Shown here piece by piece: positions 26,191-35,211 of a DNA stretch of 64,000 nt. The notes under the pieces are model-generated. The model did not search any database and was not told where the DNA came from. It saw nothing but the letters and a program-made list of their open reading frames with translations. Each line of letters starts with the position of its first letter. Position 1 is the first letter of the stretch. The stretch lies in the NCBI GenBank assembly GCA_038226665.1, contig JBBRQI010000007.1, positions 47,232 through 111,231 on the forward strand. Direction: 5' to 3'. Source of the DNA: SZAS-103 sp038226665. GTDB taxonomy: Bacteria > Pseudomonadota > Gammaproteobacteria > Xanthomonadales > Xanthomonadaceae. A program made the translations under genes and the position numbers.

Positions 26191-29100
26191 CGTTGTGCAC
26201 CGGTGCGAGCAGTTCAAACACGTTACGCATCAATTCGACTTCCTGATAGGGCTTGCCCAGATAGCGGTTGACGCCGATCTCGAACGCGCGCTGGCGATGC
26301 TTCTCGCCGGTACGCGAGGTGATCATCACGATCGGCACGTCGCGCAGGCGTGGGTCGTTGCGCATGTGTGTTGCGAGCTCGTAGCCGTCCATGCGCGGCA
26401 TTTCGATATCGAGCAGCATGAGATCGGGCACGAGATCGACCATCTTCTCGATCGCATCCACACCGTCCTTCGCGGCGAGCACTTCCATGTTGTTGCGCTC
26501 GAGCACGCGGCCGGTGACCTTGCGCATCGTGATCGAGTCGTCGACCACCATGACCAGGGGGATGCGCCGCACTTCCTGTTGCACCTCGACGATCCGGTCT
26601 TCGGGCTCCACATGGACTGCCGCGCGACGCACCAGCGGCACGACGTCGAGGATCACCATCACCCCGCCATCGCCCATGATGGTCGCGCCGAAAATGCCCG
26701 GGATCGAACTGACTTGCGGGCCGACCGGCTTGACCACGATCTCGCGGCTGCCCAGCACTTCGTCCACGCAAATCGCCGCGCGTACGTCGCCGGAGCGCGA
26801 CAGCAGCAAGGGCATCTGCAGGCTGCCCTGCGCCTTCGCCGGAGCGCCACCGAGCAGGCGGCCGAGGTCGTGGATGGCGTATTCTTCGCCAGCGTAGACG
26901 TACACCGGCGTTTCTGAAGCGAGTTGTTTCTCGAGGTCAGCGCGCGCGATGCGGCCCACGCCTTGCACGGAGGAAATCGGTACCGCAAAGCTGGTTTCGC
27001 CGATCTTGACCAGCGCGGCCTGCGTCACCGCAAGCGTGAACGGCAGGCGGATCGTGAACTGACTGCCCTTGCCCGCGGTGGAGCTCAGTTGCAGCGAGCC
27101 GCCGAGCTGGCGAATCTCGTTGTGAACCACGTCCATGCCGACGCCACGACCGGCAAGGCGGCTGACCGTATCGGCGGTAGAGAATCCGCTTTCGAGGATG
27201 AATGCGTACAGCGCACTGTCGCTGACTTCGGCATCGGCCTTGAGCAGGCCGCGATCGATGGCCTTGCGGCGGATCGCATCGCGATCCAGTCCACGGCCAT
27301 CGTCGGAAACCAGCATCACCACTTCCGACCCTTCGCGGTGCATGCTGACCGTGACCGTGCCTTCCTCGGGCTTGCCGGCATCGCGACGCGCCTGCGGCGT
27401 TTCGAGGCCGTGCACGACCGCGTTGCGCAGCATGTGTTCGAGCGGCGCGGTCATGCGGTCGAGCACGTTGCGATCCATCTCGCCCTGCGCGCCTTCGACT
27501 TTCAGCTGGATCTGCTTGCCGGTTTCCGATGCGGTCTGGCGGACGACGCGACGCAGGCGCGGAACCAGCGCGTCGAAGGGAACCATGCGCGTGCGCATCA
27601 GGCCGTCCTGCAACTCCGAACTCACGCGCGACTGTTGCAGCAGCAAGGTTTCGTACTGGCGGGTGACGTCGTCCAGCGACACGTGCAGGCTGGTCATGTC
27701 GGCCGCGGACTCGGCCAGCGCACGCGTCAGTTGCTGCTGGGTCGAGAAGCGGTCGAGTTCGAGCGGATCGAACGATTCTTCGCCTTCGCCGGCACGCTGG
27801 TAACGCGCGCTGATCTGCGCCTCGGTTTCGATTTCAAGCTTGCGCAGCTGGGTGCGCAGGCGCGTCGTGGTCTGGTCGAGTTCGTCGAGATGGGTGCGGA
27901 ACGTGCCAAGTTGCTGTTCAAGGCGAGCGCGGTAGATCGCGACCTCGCCGGCGTAGTTCACCAAGCGGTCGAGCAGGTCGGCACGGATGCGCACCTGTTC
28001 CTGCGGTGCACGCACGCCGATGTCGTCATCTTCGTCGAACGCGGCTTCCACCGGCACCGACAACGGCTTGAGGACGTGCTTGGCGCGTTCGGGCTGCGCT
28101 TCGGCCGGCTGGATGTCTTGAGCGGCTGCGGAAGGCTCTGCGGCCTCGGCCGGTACTGTTGCCGCTGGTGTTTCGGCCGATTCGGCGGCTTCGCTCGGTA
28201 CTGGAGTTTCCACTGGCGCCGGTGCTGGCGTGCGAACAAGCTCTCCACGAGCGAGCGCGGTGAACTCGACAATCAACTGCTCGGGCAGTGCAACCGCCTG
28301 GCGTTGCTGGACGCGCGCGAGCATGCCGTGCAGGCGATCGAAGCCATGCTCGAGCATGCCGAGGGCATGCGCGCCGAGTTCCAGGCGCAATTCAGCCGCG
28401 CCTTCCAGCAACGACTCCATCGCATGGGCCAATTCGCCCATCGACATCATGCCCGACATCCGCGCGCCGCCCTTGAGCGTGTGCAGGTCGCGTTGCAGTC
28501 CGACCACCGGTTCGCGTTCGGACGGCGCCTCGCGCAGGCGCGTGAGCAGGCCGTCGCAATGGTCGAGGATGTCAGTGGTTTCCTCGATGAAGATATCGAG
28601 CAGTTCCGGGTCGATGTCGGTCAGGTCGAGTGGTTCGTCCGGATCAGCTTCGACCGTGCTCGGCAGATAGGCGGAACTCGACTTCGCGGGCTGAGCTGCG
28701 GCCGATTCCTCGCGCGCGGCTTCTTCCTCCGCAGAGGGTTCGACCACGGCTTCCTGCGCGGCGTGGGCGACTTCGGCTCCGAGTGCTTCGGTAGCGGCGC
28801 GCTCGCTGGCAGCATGTTCCGCTTCCGCCTGCTCGACGGCCACGCGCTCTGCTGCGGCGCGTTCCGCATCGGCAAGTTCCGCTTCGGCGCTTTCGACTGC
28901 GGCCTTCGCAGCCGCGACAGCTTGCGCCGCAGCTTTCTTCGCTGCCTTTCCTGCACGGCGCTTGTCGGCAGAGACACGGGCGGCCTCGACCTGCTCGAAT
29001 GCTGCGCGCGCGCTTTCCACTTTGTTCCGGGCGATCAGTACGCTTTCGTCCTGACCCGCTACGGCAGACTGGATCAGCTCTTTCTCGACAGCAATGCGAT

Positions 29101-32100
29101 CCGCTTCGGCCTGCTCAGCCGCAATACGCTCGGCTTCCGCGTGCTCCGCAGCAACGCGCTCGGCTTCGGCATGTTCGGCCGCGACCCGTTCTGCTTCTGC
29201 ATGCTCGGCTGCAACGCGCTCGACTTCCGCATGTTCCGCAGCGGCGCGTTCGGCTTCAGCGTGCTCGGCGGCGACGCGTTCGGCCTCTGCGTGCTCGGCG
29301 GCGACGCGTTCGGCCTCTGCATATTCCGCAGCGGCGCGATCGGCTTCAGCGTGCTCGGCGGCGACGCGTTCCGCCTCTGCATATTCTGCAGCGGCGCGCT
29401 CGGCTTCAGCGTGCTCGGCGGCGACGCGTTCGGCCTCCGCATATTCTGCAGCGGCGCGTTCGGCTTCCTGTTCGGCAGCGGCGCGCTCTGTTTCAGCGTA
29501 CTCGGCCGCGATACGTTCTGCTTCTGCATGTCCGGCTGCGGCGCGCTCGGCTTCCTGTTCGGCTGCGGCGTACTCTGGTTCGACAGATTCGGCCGCAAGG
29601 GGTTCGGCCTGTTCCACAGCAACCGGCACCGCATCTGTTGGTTCGGCCGCTGCACGTTCGGCCTCGGCATGCTGTTCGACGGCAAGCCTGTCGGCTTCGG
29701 CGTATTCGGCTTCCAGCTTTTCGTATTCGACGCGTTCGGCTTCGGCCTTTTCTGCTGCGAGACGTTCTGCTTCGGCCTGGTCGGCTGCGTCACGCTCCGC
29801 TTCGGCCTGTTCGGCTGCAATGCGTTCGGCCTCGGCATGTTCTGCCGCAGCACGTTCGGCTTCGGCCCGTTCGGCCGCAACGCGTTCAGCTTCCACATGC
29901 TCTGCTTCTGCGTACTCTGCTTCGGCCTGTTCGGATGCGATACGCTCCGTTTCGGCCTGTTCGGCCGCAACGCGTTCGGCCTCGACATGCTCTGCCGCAG
30001 CACGTTCCGCGTCGGCCTGTTCTGCGGCGATGCGTTCGGCTTCGAGCGCGGCGTTTGTATCGACCGGCGCCGCGGAGAAATCCTCCTCTTCGTACTCTTC
30101 CAGATGCACAGGCAAGGTTGGCGTGGTCGGTTCGGGCAGCGCATCGCGCAATGCGACGGCGCGTCCGGCCAGTTCTGCCTGCGGAGCGATGAGCGGCTGC
30201 GGCTGCAGAAGGACATTGAGCACGCCATCGATCGCATGCGCGACATCGCGTAACAAGACAACACCATCATCGGAAGGCAGTTCGCGTTCCGCGAGCAAGC
30301 GACGGATATAACCCTCGGTGGGCGACAACACGTCTGTGATCAACGGCACTTCGGTCATTGCGAATGCGCCGCTGATCGTATGCACCGCGCGCAGCAGTGC
30401 GTCCGTGGCCGGTTGCGCGGACGCTGCGCTCGTGGCGTTCCATTGCTGGATCGTCTGCAAATGGGTACCGACTTCGGCGCGCAGGATTTCGAGCAACACC
30501 GGATCGACGCTGGCATACGCACCATCGGGAACTGCTGGCGCTTCCTCGAGTGTCGGTGTTTCGGCTGCTTGAACCGCCTCGTAGACTGACGTCTCTGATT
30601 CGACTGGCGTCTCTGCTTCGACCGGCGTGGCCTCGACGGGCGCGGCTGCGATCGGTTCGGCAACGACCGGTTCGACGACAGCAGGAGCTGGCACAGCGGG
30701 AACGTAGAACACTTCCTCTCCAGCAGCCACGCGATCGGCATGCACCTTGAGGCCTTCAATGTCTGCAGTGACCGTTCCATTGCCCATGAGCGCAGCACGG
30801 AATTGCGGCAATGTCTCGGCTGCCTGGCCGACCAGCGCCACCACGGCCGGACTCGCCGGACGGCTGCCATCCAGCACCCGATTGAGCAAGCTTTCGATGT
30901 GCCAGCTGAATTCGCCCAGTTCAAGCGCACCGACCAACCGGCCGCTGCCCTTGAGCGTGTGGAACACACGGCGTAATGGCCGCAGCACATCGGTTTCGGC
31001 AGGCGCGGCCGACCATTGTGCGAACAATTCGTTGAGGTTGCCGCCCTCTTCGTCGAGTTCCTCGATGAACACCTCGCGGATGTCGTCATCGATCTCGGTG
31101 CTGTCGGCAAAGCCGTAATTGATGCCAGAGGCCGCAACGGGCGCTGGCGCAGGCACGACGGCGCTTCCTGCCTCGATCACGACGGGCGCAGGTTCATCCG
31201 TCACTTCAGCTGCAGCCACACCCTCGGCCGTTTCCACGGAAGCGGCATCGGCAACAGCGGGCGTTTCATGCACTTCCGCTGGTGGTGCGGCTTGCTCAAC
31301 GGATGGCGCAGGCACCGCAACGCTAGCCGTTTTCGGGCGCGCGGCATCGGCGATCGCTTGTTCGGCGGATGCAGGCACCGGCCAGTAGCCGAGCGCGACA
31401 AGGCCGTGTTCGGCCAGTTCGAGAATGCGATCGCGCTGTGGTCGATGGTCGCGCAATGCTTCAAGGTAATACTCGAGGCTCGCGAGCGCGTCAGCAAGCC
31501 GATCCATCTGCGCGGCGTCGGGAACGCGCTGCAGTTGCACCAGCTCCATCTGGGTGAATACGCTCAATGCATGCAACTGGCGCGCGGCGCGTTCCTGTTC
31601 GAGCAGGTGCATCGCCCCCGACACTTCGTCGAGCAGGCGCGGCACGTCATTAAGCTGCGCGTGGTCCCAGCCCGCTTCGATGAAGGCGACGAAGCACTGC
31701 CGCGCCTGCACGAAATTCGCAACGGATTCCTTGATGAGCGCGTCGAGCGCCTCCTGCGATTCGCGCAGCGGCATCGCTGCGGCGTCCTGGCCTTGTCCGT
31801 CGGCCGGTTGGCCTAGGCGCGCAACCTGATCGTCCAGCGACGCCTCGACGTACAGCAGCGATCCGGCGATATCCATCAGCGCGCTTTCGTCGGCAATACG
31901 CTCGCCGCTCGACAATGCCTGGATCGCTGCGCGCTGATCCTGCACGACCTTGCGCGGCACGCCCAATCCGAGCATGCCCAGCGTATCGGCGATCGCGCCG
32001 AGCGCTTCGGCCTGCGGGGCTAGGTCGGCGACCGGCGCACCGCTCGTGCGCAGGTGCATGTCGAGCGCTTCCTTGACCCGCAACAAGTCTTCCTTGATGC

Positions 32101-33073
32101 CCGCCGAAACGGTGTCGAGCAATTCACGGTTGTGGCCAGTCAGGCTGCCGCGCGCGTGCGCAAGCTCGGCTTCGTCGAGTTGGTCGCGATCGAGCCCGAA
32201 CGCATCGCGGATCGCAACGATGCGCGCGTCGTCGGTCGCTGCGCTCGCGACGTAATACAGGAGTTGGCGGGTGAGTTCGGTCGGCGGCGCGGCAGCGAAC
32301 GCGGTTTCGCCTTCGTCGGCAAGCCTCTTGATCTCGCGCTCGAGCTTGGCCAGCGCCTGCTTGAGCGGCTTGCTGGCGACGAATGCGCCGGACTGCAGCG
32401 CATCAAGGATGCCGGCCGCGATCCAGAACAGCTTGCGCGCCGGGTCGACGCTGGCGAGTGCAACCAGTTTCGAGCAAGCATCGCGCAAAGCGGCGATGTT
32501 GTCGGGGCGTTCCTCGTCGCGAAGCCAAGGCAGCAACCCGGCCTGGAAGGCCTCGCGCAATGGCTCTACTTCGTTGTGCAGTTGTGCGGCAGTCAATGCT
32601 GCCGATGCAATACCGACGGATGCCGGGAGCGGGCGGCCAAGGTCGACCGAAAACAGCACGCTTTCGGGGACGACTTTCTCGCCACGCGCGCCACGCAGGT
32701 CATTGAGCAGCGGCAGCAACACCATCGGGATGTCTTTGTGGCCGCTCTGCAGGCGCTCGAGATAGTCGGGCAACTGCATGATGCTGCGCATCAGCGCGCC
32801 ATAGGCCTCGTCGCGGTTGGAGACGCCGTCGCCAAGCAGCGCATTGGCGAGTTGCTCCATTTCCTCGGCCACCATCGCCGCGCCGTATAACTCCACCATG
32901 CGCAACGTGCCCTGCACCTGGTGCAACTGGGCAGCGCACACCTGCATTTGGCCGCGTCCTACACCGTTCTCGACATGGTCTTCCAACGCCTGCCGCGCAA
33001 GGCGGAGCGTCTCGTCGAGTTCGGGTTTTACCCAACTCAGGGTGGTGAAATTGGAGTCTTGTTGCAGCCTCAT
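26183..33073 (-). CDS. chpA: Giant CheA-type hybrid histidine kinase ChpA/PilL
   Basis: The 2296-residue kinase controls type IV pilus dynamics. Order: an N-terminal FimL/ChpA-type helical region (about 1-560); an Hpt domain with HTLKGSGRL near residue 703; a second with HTISGAFAM near 896; an Ala/Glu/Arg repeat (about 1006-1333); a third Hpt with HTLKGGARM near 1529; a CheA dimerisation region (about 1690); an ATPase domain with RNAVVHGLE near 1884, SDDGRGLD and AGRGVGMDVV; a CheW domain (about 2030-2140); and a C-terminal receiver (VVDDS near 2177, phosphoacceptor LLDIEMPRMDG). Pseudomonas ChpA has a similar plan and length. Translation is coupled to chpB through an 8-base overlap. Confidence 0.95.
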   Translation of the reverse strand: MRLQQDSNFTTLSWVKPELDETLRLARQALEDHVENGVGRGQMQVCAAQLHQVQGTLRMVELYGAAMVAEEMEQLANALLGDGVSNRDEAYGALMRSIMQLPDYLERLQSGHKDIPMVLLPLLNDLRGARGEKVVPESVLFSVDLGRPLPASVGIASAALTAAQLHNEVEPLREAFQAGLLPWLRDEERPDNIAALRDACSKLVALASVDPARKLFWIAAGILDALQSGAFVASKPLKQALAKLEREIKRLADEGETAFAAAPPTELTRQLLYYVASAATDDARIVAIRDAFGLDRDQLDEAELAHARGSLTGHNRELLDTVSAGIKEDLLRVKEALDMHLRTSGAPVADLAPQAEALGAIADTLGMLGLGVPRKVVQDQRAAIQALSSGERIADESALMDIAGSLLYVEASLDDQVARLGQPADGQGQDAAAMPLRESQEALDALIKESVANFVQARQCFVAFIEAGWDHAQLNDVPRLLDEVSGAMHLLEQERAARQLHALSVFTQMELVQLQRVPDAAQMDRLADALASLEYYLEALRDHRPQRDRILELAEHGLVALGYWPVPASAEQAIADAARPKTASVAVPAPSVEQAAPPAEVHETPAVADAASVETAEGVAAAEVTDEPAPVVIEAGSAVVPAPAPVAASGINYGFADSTEIDDDIREVFIEELDEEGGNLNELFAQWSAAPAETDVLRPLRRVFHTLKGSGRLVGALELGEFSWHIESLLNRVLDGSRPASPAVVALVGQAAETLPQFRAALMGNGTVTADIEGLKVHADRVAAGEEVFYVPAVPAPAVVEPVVAEPIAAAPVEATPVEAETPVESETSVYEAVQAAETPTLEEAPAVPDGAYASVDPVLLEILRAEVGTHLQTIQQWNATSAASAQPATDALLRAVHTISGAFAMTEVPLITDVLSPTEGYIRRLLAERELPSDDGVVLLRDVAHAIDGVLNVLLQPQPLIAPQAELAGRAVALRDALPEPTTPTLPVHLEEYEEEDFSAAPVDTNAALEAERIAAEQADAERAAAEHVEAERVAAEQAETERIASEQAEAEYAEAEHVEAERVAAERAEAERAAAEHAEAERIAAEQAEAERDAADQAEAERLAAEKAEAERVEYEKLEAEYAEADRLAVEQHAEAERAAAEPTDAVPVAVEQAEPLAAESVEPEYAAAEQEAERAAAGHAEAERIAAEYAETERAAAEQEAERAAAEYAEAERVAAEHAEAERAAAEYAEAERVAAEHAEADRAAAEYAEAERVAAEHAEAERVAAEHAEAERAAAEHAEVERVAAEHAEAERVAAEHAEAERVAAEHAEAERIAAEQAEADRIAVEKELIQSAVAGQDESVLIARNKVESARAAFEQVEAARVSADKRRAGKAAKKAAAQAVAAAKAAVESAEAELADAERAAAERVAVEQAEAEHAASERAATEALGAEVAHAAQEAVVEPSAEEEAAREESAAAQPAKSSSAYLPSTVEADPDEPLDLTDIDPELLDIFIEETTDILDHCDGLLTRLREAPSEREPVVGLQRDLHTLKGGARMSGMMSMGELAHAMESLLEGAAELRLELGAHALGMLEHGFDRLHGMLARVQQRQAVALPEQLIVEFTALARGELVRTPAPAPVETPVPSEAAESAETPAATVPAEAAEPSAAAQDIQPAEAQPERAKHVLKPLSVPVEAAFDEDDDIGVRAPQEQVRIRADLLDRLVNYAGEVAIYRARLEQQLGTFRTHLDELDQTTTRLRTQLRKLEIETEAQISARYQRAGEGEESFDPLELDRFSTQQQLTRALAESAADMTSLHVSLDDVTRQYETLLLQQSRVSSELQDGLMRTRMVPFDALVPRLRRVVRQTASETGKQIQLKVEGAQGEMDRNVLDRMTAPLEHMLRNAVVHGLETPQARRDAGKPEEGTVTVSMHREGSEVVMLVSDDGRGLDRDAIRRKAIDRGLLKADAEVSDSALYAFILESGFSTADTVSRLAGRGVGMDVVHNEIRQLGGSLQLSSTAGKGSQFTIRLPFTLAVTQAALVKIGETSFAVPISSVQGVGRIARADLEKQLASETPVYVYAGEEYAIHDLGRLLGGAPAKAQGSLQMPLLLSRSGDVRAAICVDEVLGSREIVVKPVGPQVSSIPGIFGATIMGDGGVMVILDVVPLVRRAAVHVEPEDRIVEVQQEVRRIPLVMVVDDSITMRKVTGRVLERNNMEVLAAKDGVDAIEKMVDLVPDLMLLDIEMPRMDGYELATHMRNDPRLRDVPIVMITSRTGEKHRQRAFEIGVNRYLGKPYQEVELMRNVFELLAPVHNDG
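29075..30055. repeat. Degenerate 30-base tandem repeats within chpA, encoding an EAERxAAEHA helix
   Basis: About 980 bases on the minus strand encode some 325 residues built from a 10-residue unit close to EAERVAAEHA, repeated about thirty times with substitutions (AEQAE, AEYAE, ADRAA). The part at about 29100-29450 is the most regular. The charge pattern (E, R and E spaced 3-4 apart) suits a long single alpha-helix or coiled rod between the second and third Hpt domains. Confidence 0.9.
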
Positions 33074-33143
33074 CCCGAAATCCCGTCAGCGCGCGAGCCC
33101 ATCACAAGGACAGACCCACGCTGTACTGTCACGTGGTTGCGTC

Positions 33144-35174
33144 TCAGCCCGGCAGCTTGAAGTCGGCGACCGACCGCCGCAAATTCGCAGCCAGTTGAGC
33201 AAGATTACCGATCGACTCGGCCGTCTGGCTGGCACCGTGCGAAGTCTGCGAGGTGATCTCCTGAATCGAGTTCATGGTCGCGGTGATATCGGTTGCCGCC
33301 GTGGACTGCTGCTTGGCGGCGGTCGAGATGTTCGAGATCAGATTCGCGAGGTCGGTCGAGACGGTTTCGATCTCGCCCAATGCCAGACCCGCGTCCTCGG
33401 CCAGTCGCGCACCCGACACCACTTCGGCGGTGGTCTGTTCCATCGAGTTCACCGCTTCGTTGGTATCGGACTGAATCGTCTGCACCAGGGTCTCGATACG
33501 CTTCGTCGCGTTGGATGCGCGTTCGGCGAGTCGCTGCACTTCGTCGGCCACGACCGCGAAGCCGCGGCCCGCCTCACCGGCTGACGCGGCCTGGATCGCG
33601 GCGTTCAGTGCCAGGATGTTGGTCTGCTCGGAGATGTCGTTGATCAGTTCAACGATCGAGCCGATTTCCTGCGAGGACTCGCCGAGGCGCTTAATGCGCT
33701 TCGAGGTTTCCTGGATCTGGTCGCGGATGCTATCCATGCCCTGGATGGTCTGGCGCACCACGTCGGCGCCCTTCGCGGCGATCTGCACGGAGCGCTGGGC
33801 CACGTCGGCCGAGGTGGCGGAGTTTTTCGACACTTCGTCGATCGACGCGGCCATTTCCGTGATCTTGTCGGAGGCGGTGTTGATCTGCTGCGCTTGGTGT
33901 TCGGCGGCTTCGGCGAGGTGCATCGCGGTCGCTTGGGTTTCCTGCGATGCCGCTGCGACCTGCACGGCGGTTTCGTTGATCGTGGTCACTAGGCTGCGCA
34001 ACTCTTCGACCGCGAGGTTGATGGAGTCCGCGATGGCACCGGTGATGTCCTCGGTGACGGTCGCGCGGACGGTCAGGTCACCTTCGGCGAGCGAGCCGGT
34101 TTCGTTCAGCAGGCGCATGATCGCCTCCTGATTGCGCTGGCTGTCTTCCTGCGTCTTGCGGAAGCGCGTCCGCTGGTCGTTGTACAGCTTGAACGCAAGA
34201 CCGATCAGGCCGATCAGGGCGAGAAAGCCGAAAATGAACGCGACGTAGGTGCTCGGGAAGATGCGCCGCAACGACAGCGAGTTGAACGACGAGTAGAGGT
34301 CTTGCGCGTTGTTCAAGAGTTGGGTAGTGCCATCGGAGAGTTGTTTCTCCGCGTCCTGCACTGCGGCATATTGCTTGGAGGACTTGAGGATCACGCCAAG
34401 CGATTGCTGTGCGTCGTTGTTGAGCTTGCTGACCTGGTTCAGTGCCGCGACCGCGCCAGTGCCATTGAGCTTGTTGATGCCCATGCTCGCGTCGCCGTCC
34501 TGGAAGCCTTTCAGCACTTGGTTGAAGCGCGTCGAGTCGCGGGTCAGCGCGTCGCCTGCCGCGCCCGCGCCCGCGCCGCCCGAGCGCAACACGGTCACAT
34601 CGCGCGCGAGCGTGTCGGCGATGTTGATCTGGCGCATCGCGAGCAACAATTGCTGTGCCGGAGCGCCGCCATCGGACATCGCGGCAGCGACTTCGTTCAT
34701 GCGCGCCTTGAGAGGCTCGACCTTGGCATTGAATTGATCGGCGTTTTGCGCGATCGACTGCACCTGGTCCTGGTTGCGGATGATGAGGTCGGCATTGGAA
34801 TCGATCGGATCCCATGTCGCGGCGACCTTTTCCAGCGGGCCGCTGACGCCCATGTTTCCGCGAAACCCGGTGTAGGTTCCCTTGCCTTCCTGCAACCCCT
34901 TGACGTCCGCCTCGATCGCAGACTTGGTGTCCTTGAACTTGGCGAAGGCGTCCTGGTCGCCGCTGACGGCGTCCTTGGCCTGCACGGCAAGCTGCTGCGA
35001 CTTCACCTGGATATCGGCGACCAAGCCGCGTCCCCAGGTTTCCCGGTCGGCGTAGTATGTCGACGCCAGGTAGTTCAGACCGAAGATGCCCAGCGAGATG
35101 CCGGCCAGCGCGATCCAGAAATTCGTGCCCCGGTTGCTGGCGCGTCCGACAAGTCCACCGCTTACATTGCTCAT
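33144..35174 (-). CDS. pilJ: Type IV pilus methyl-accepting chemoreceptor PilJ
   Basis: The 676-residue receptor has a transmembrane helix at about 18-40, a large periplasmic region with two PilJ-type helical modules, a second membrane helix at about 315-338, a HAMP region (LAEGDLTVRATVTEDITGAI) and an MCP signalling domain whose hairpin tip reads SEQTNILALNAAIQAASAGE then AGRGFAVVADEVQRLAERA. The QAASAGEAGRG variant of the usual EAARAGEQGRG is typical of PilJ. It signals through PilI to ChpA. It is followed directly by chpA; no pilK-type methyltransferase gene lies between them. Confidence 0.96.
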   Translation of the reverse strand: MSNVSGGLVGRASNRGTNFWIALAGISLGIFGLNYLASTYYADRETWGRGLVADIQVKSQQLAVQAKDAVSGDQDAFAKFKDTKSAIEADVKGLQEGKGTYTGFRGNMGVSGPLEKVAATWDPIDSNADLIIRNQDQVQSIAQNADQFNAKVEPLKARMNEVAAAMSDGGAPAQQLLLAMRQINIADTLARDVTVLRSGGAGAGAAGDALTRDSTRFNQVLKGFQDGDASMGINKLNGTGAVAALNQVSKLNNDAQQSLGVILKSSKQYAAVQDAEKQLSDGTTQLLNNAQDLYSSFNSLSLRRIFPSTYVAFIFGFLALIGLIGLAFKLYNDQRTRFRKTQEDSQRNQEAIMRLLNETGSLAEGDLTVRATVTEDITGAIADSINLAVEELRSLVTTINETAVQVAAASQETQATAMHLAEAAEHQAQQINTASDKITEMAASIDEVSKNSATSADVAQRSVQIAAKGADVVRQTIQGMDSIRDQIQETSKRIKRLGESSQEIGSIVELINDISEQTNILALNAAIQAASAGEAGRGFAVVADEVQRLAERASNATKRIETLVQTIQSDTNEAVNSMEQTTAEVVSGARLAEDAGLALGEIETVSTDLANLISNISTAAKQQSTAATDITATMNSIQEITSQTSHGASQTAESIGNLAQLAANLRRSVADFKLPG

Positions 35175-35211
35175 GACTCGACCTCGATCACTTGTTTGGA
35201 ACGAACGCCGC

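Noticed and set aside
29075..30055. Possible CRISPR array because of the regular 30-base periodicity
   Set aside because: There are no unique spacers; units are contiguous, in frame and within a conserved gene. The same applies to 36136-36300.
26924..30253. A 1109-codon plus-strand open frame opposite chpA, rich in Phe/Gly/Cys repeats
   Set aside because: It is antisense to the conserved chpA domains and the EAERxAAEHA repeat. Codon bias in GC-rich repeats opens the opposite frame; the translation has no recognisable domain.
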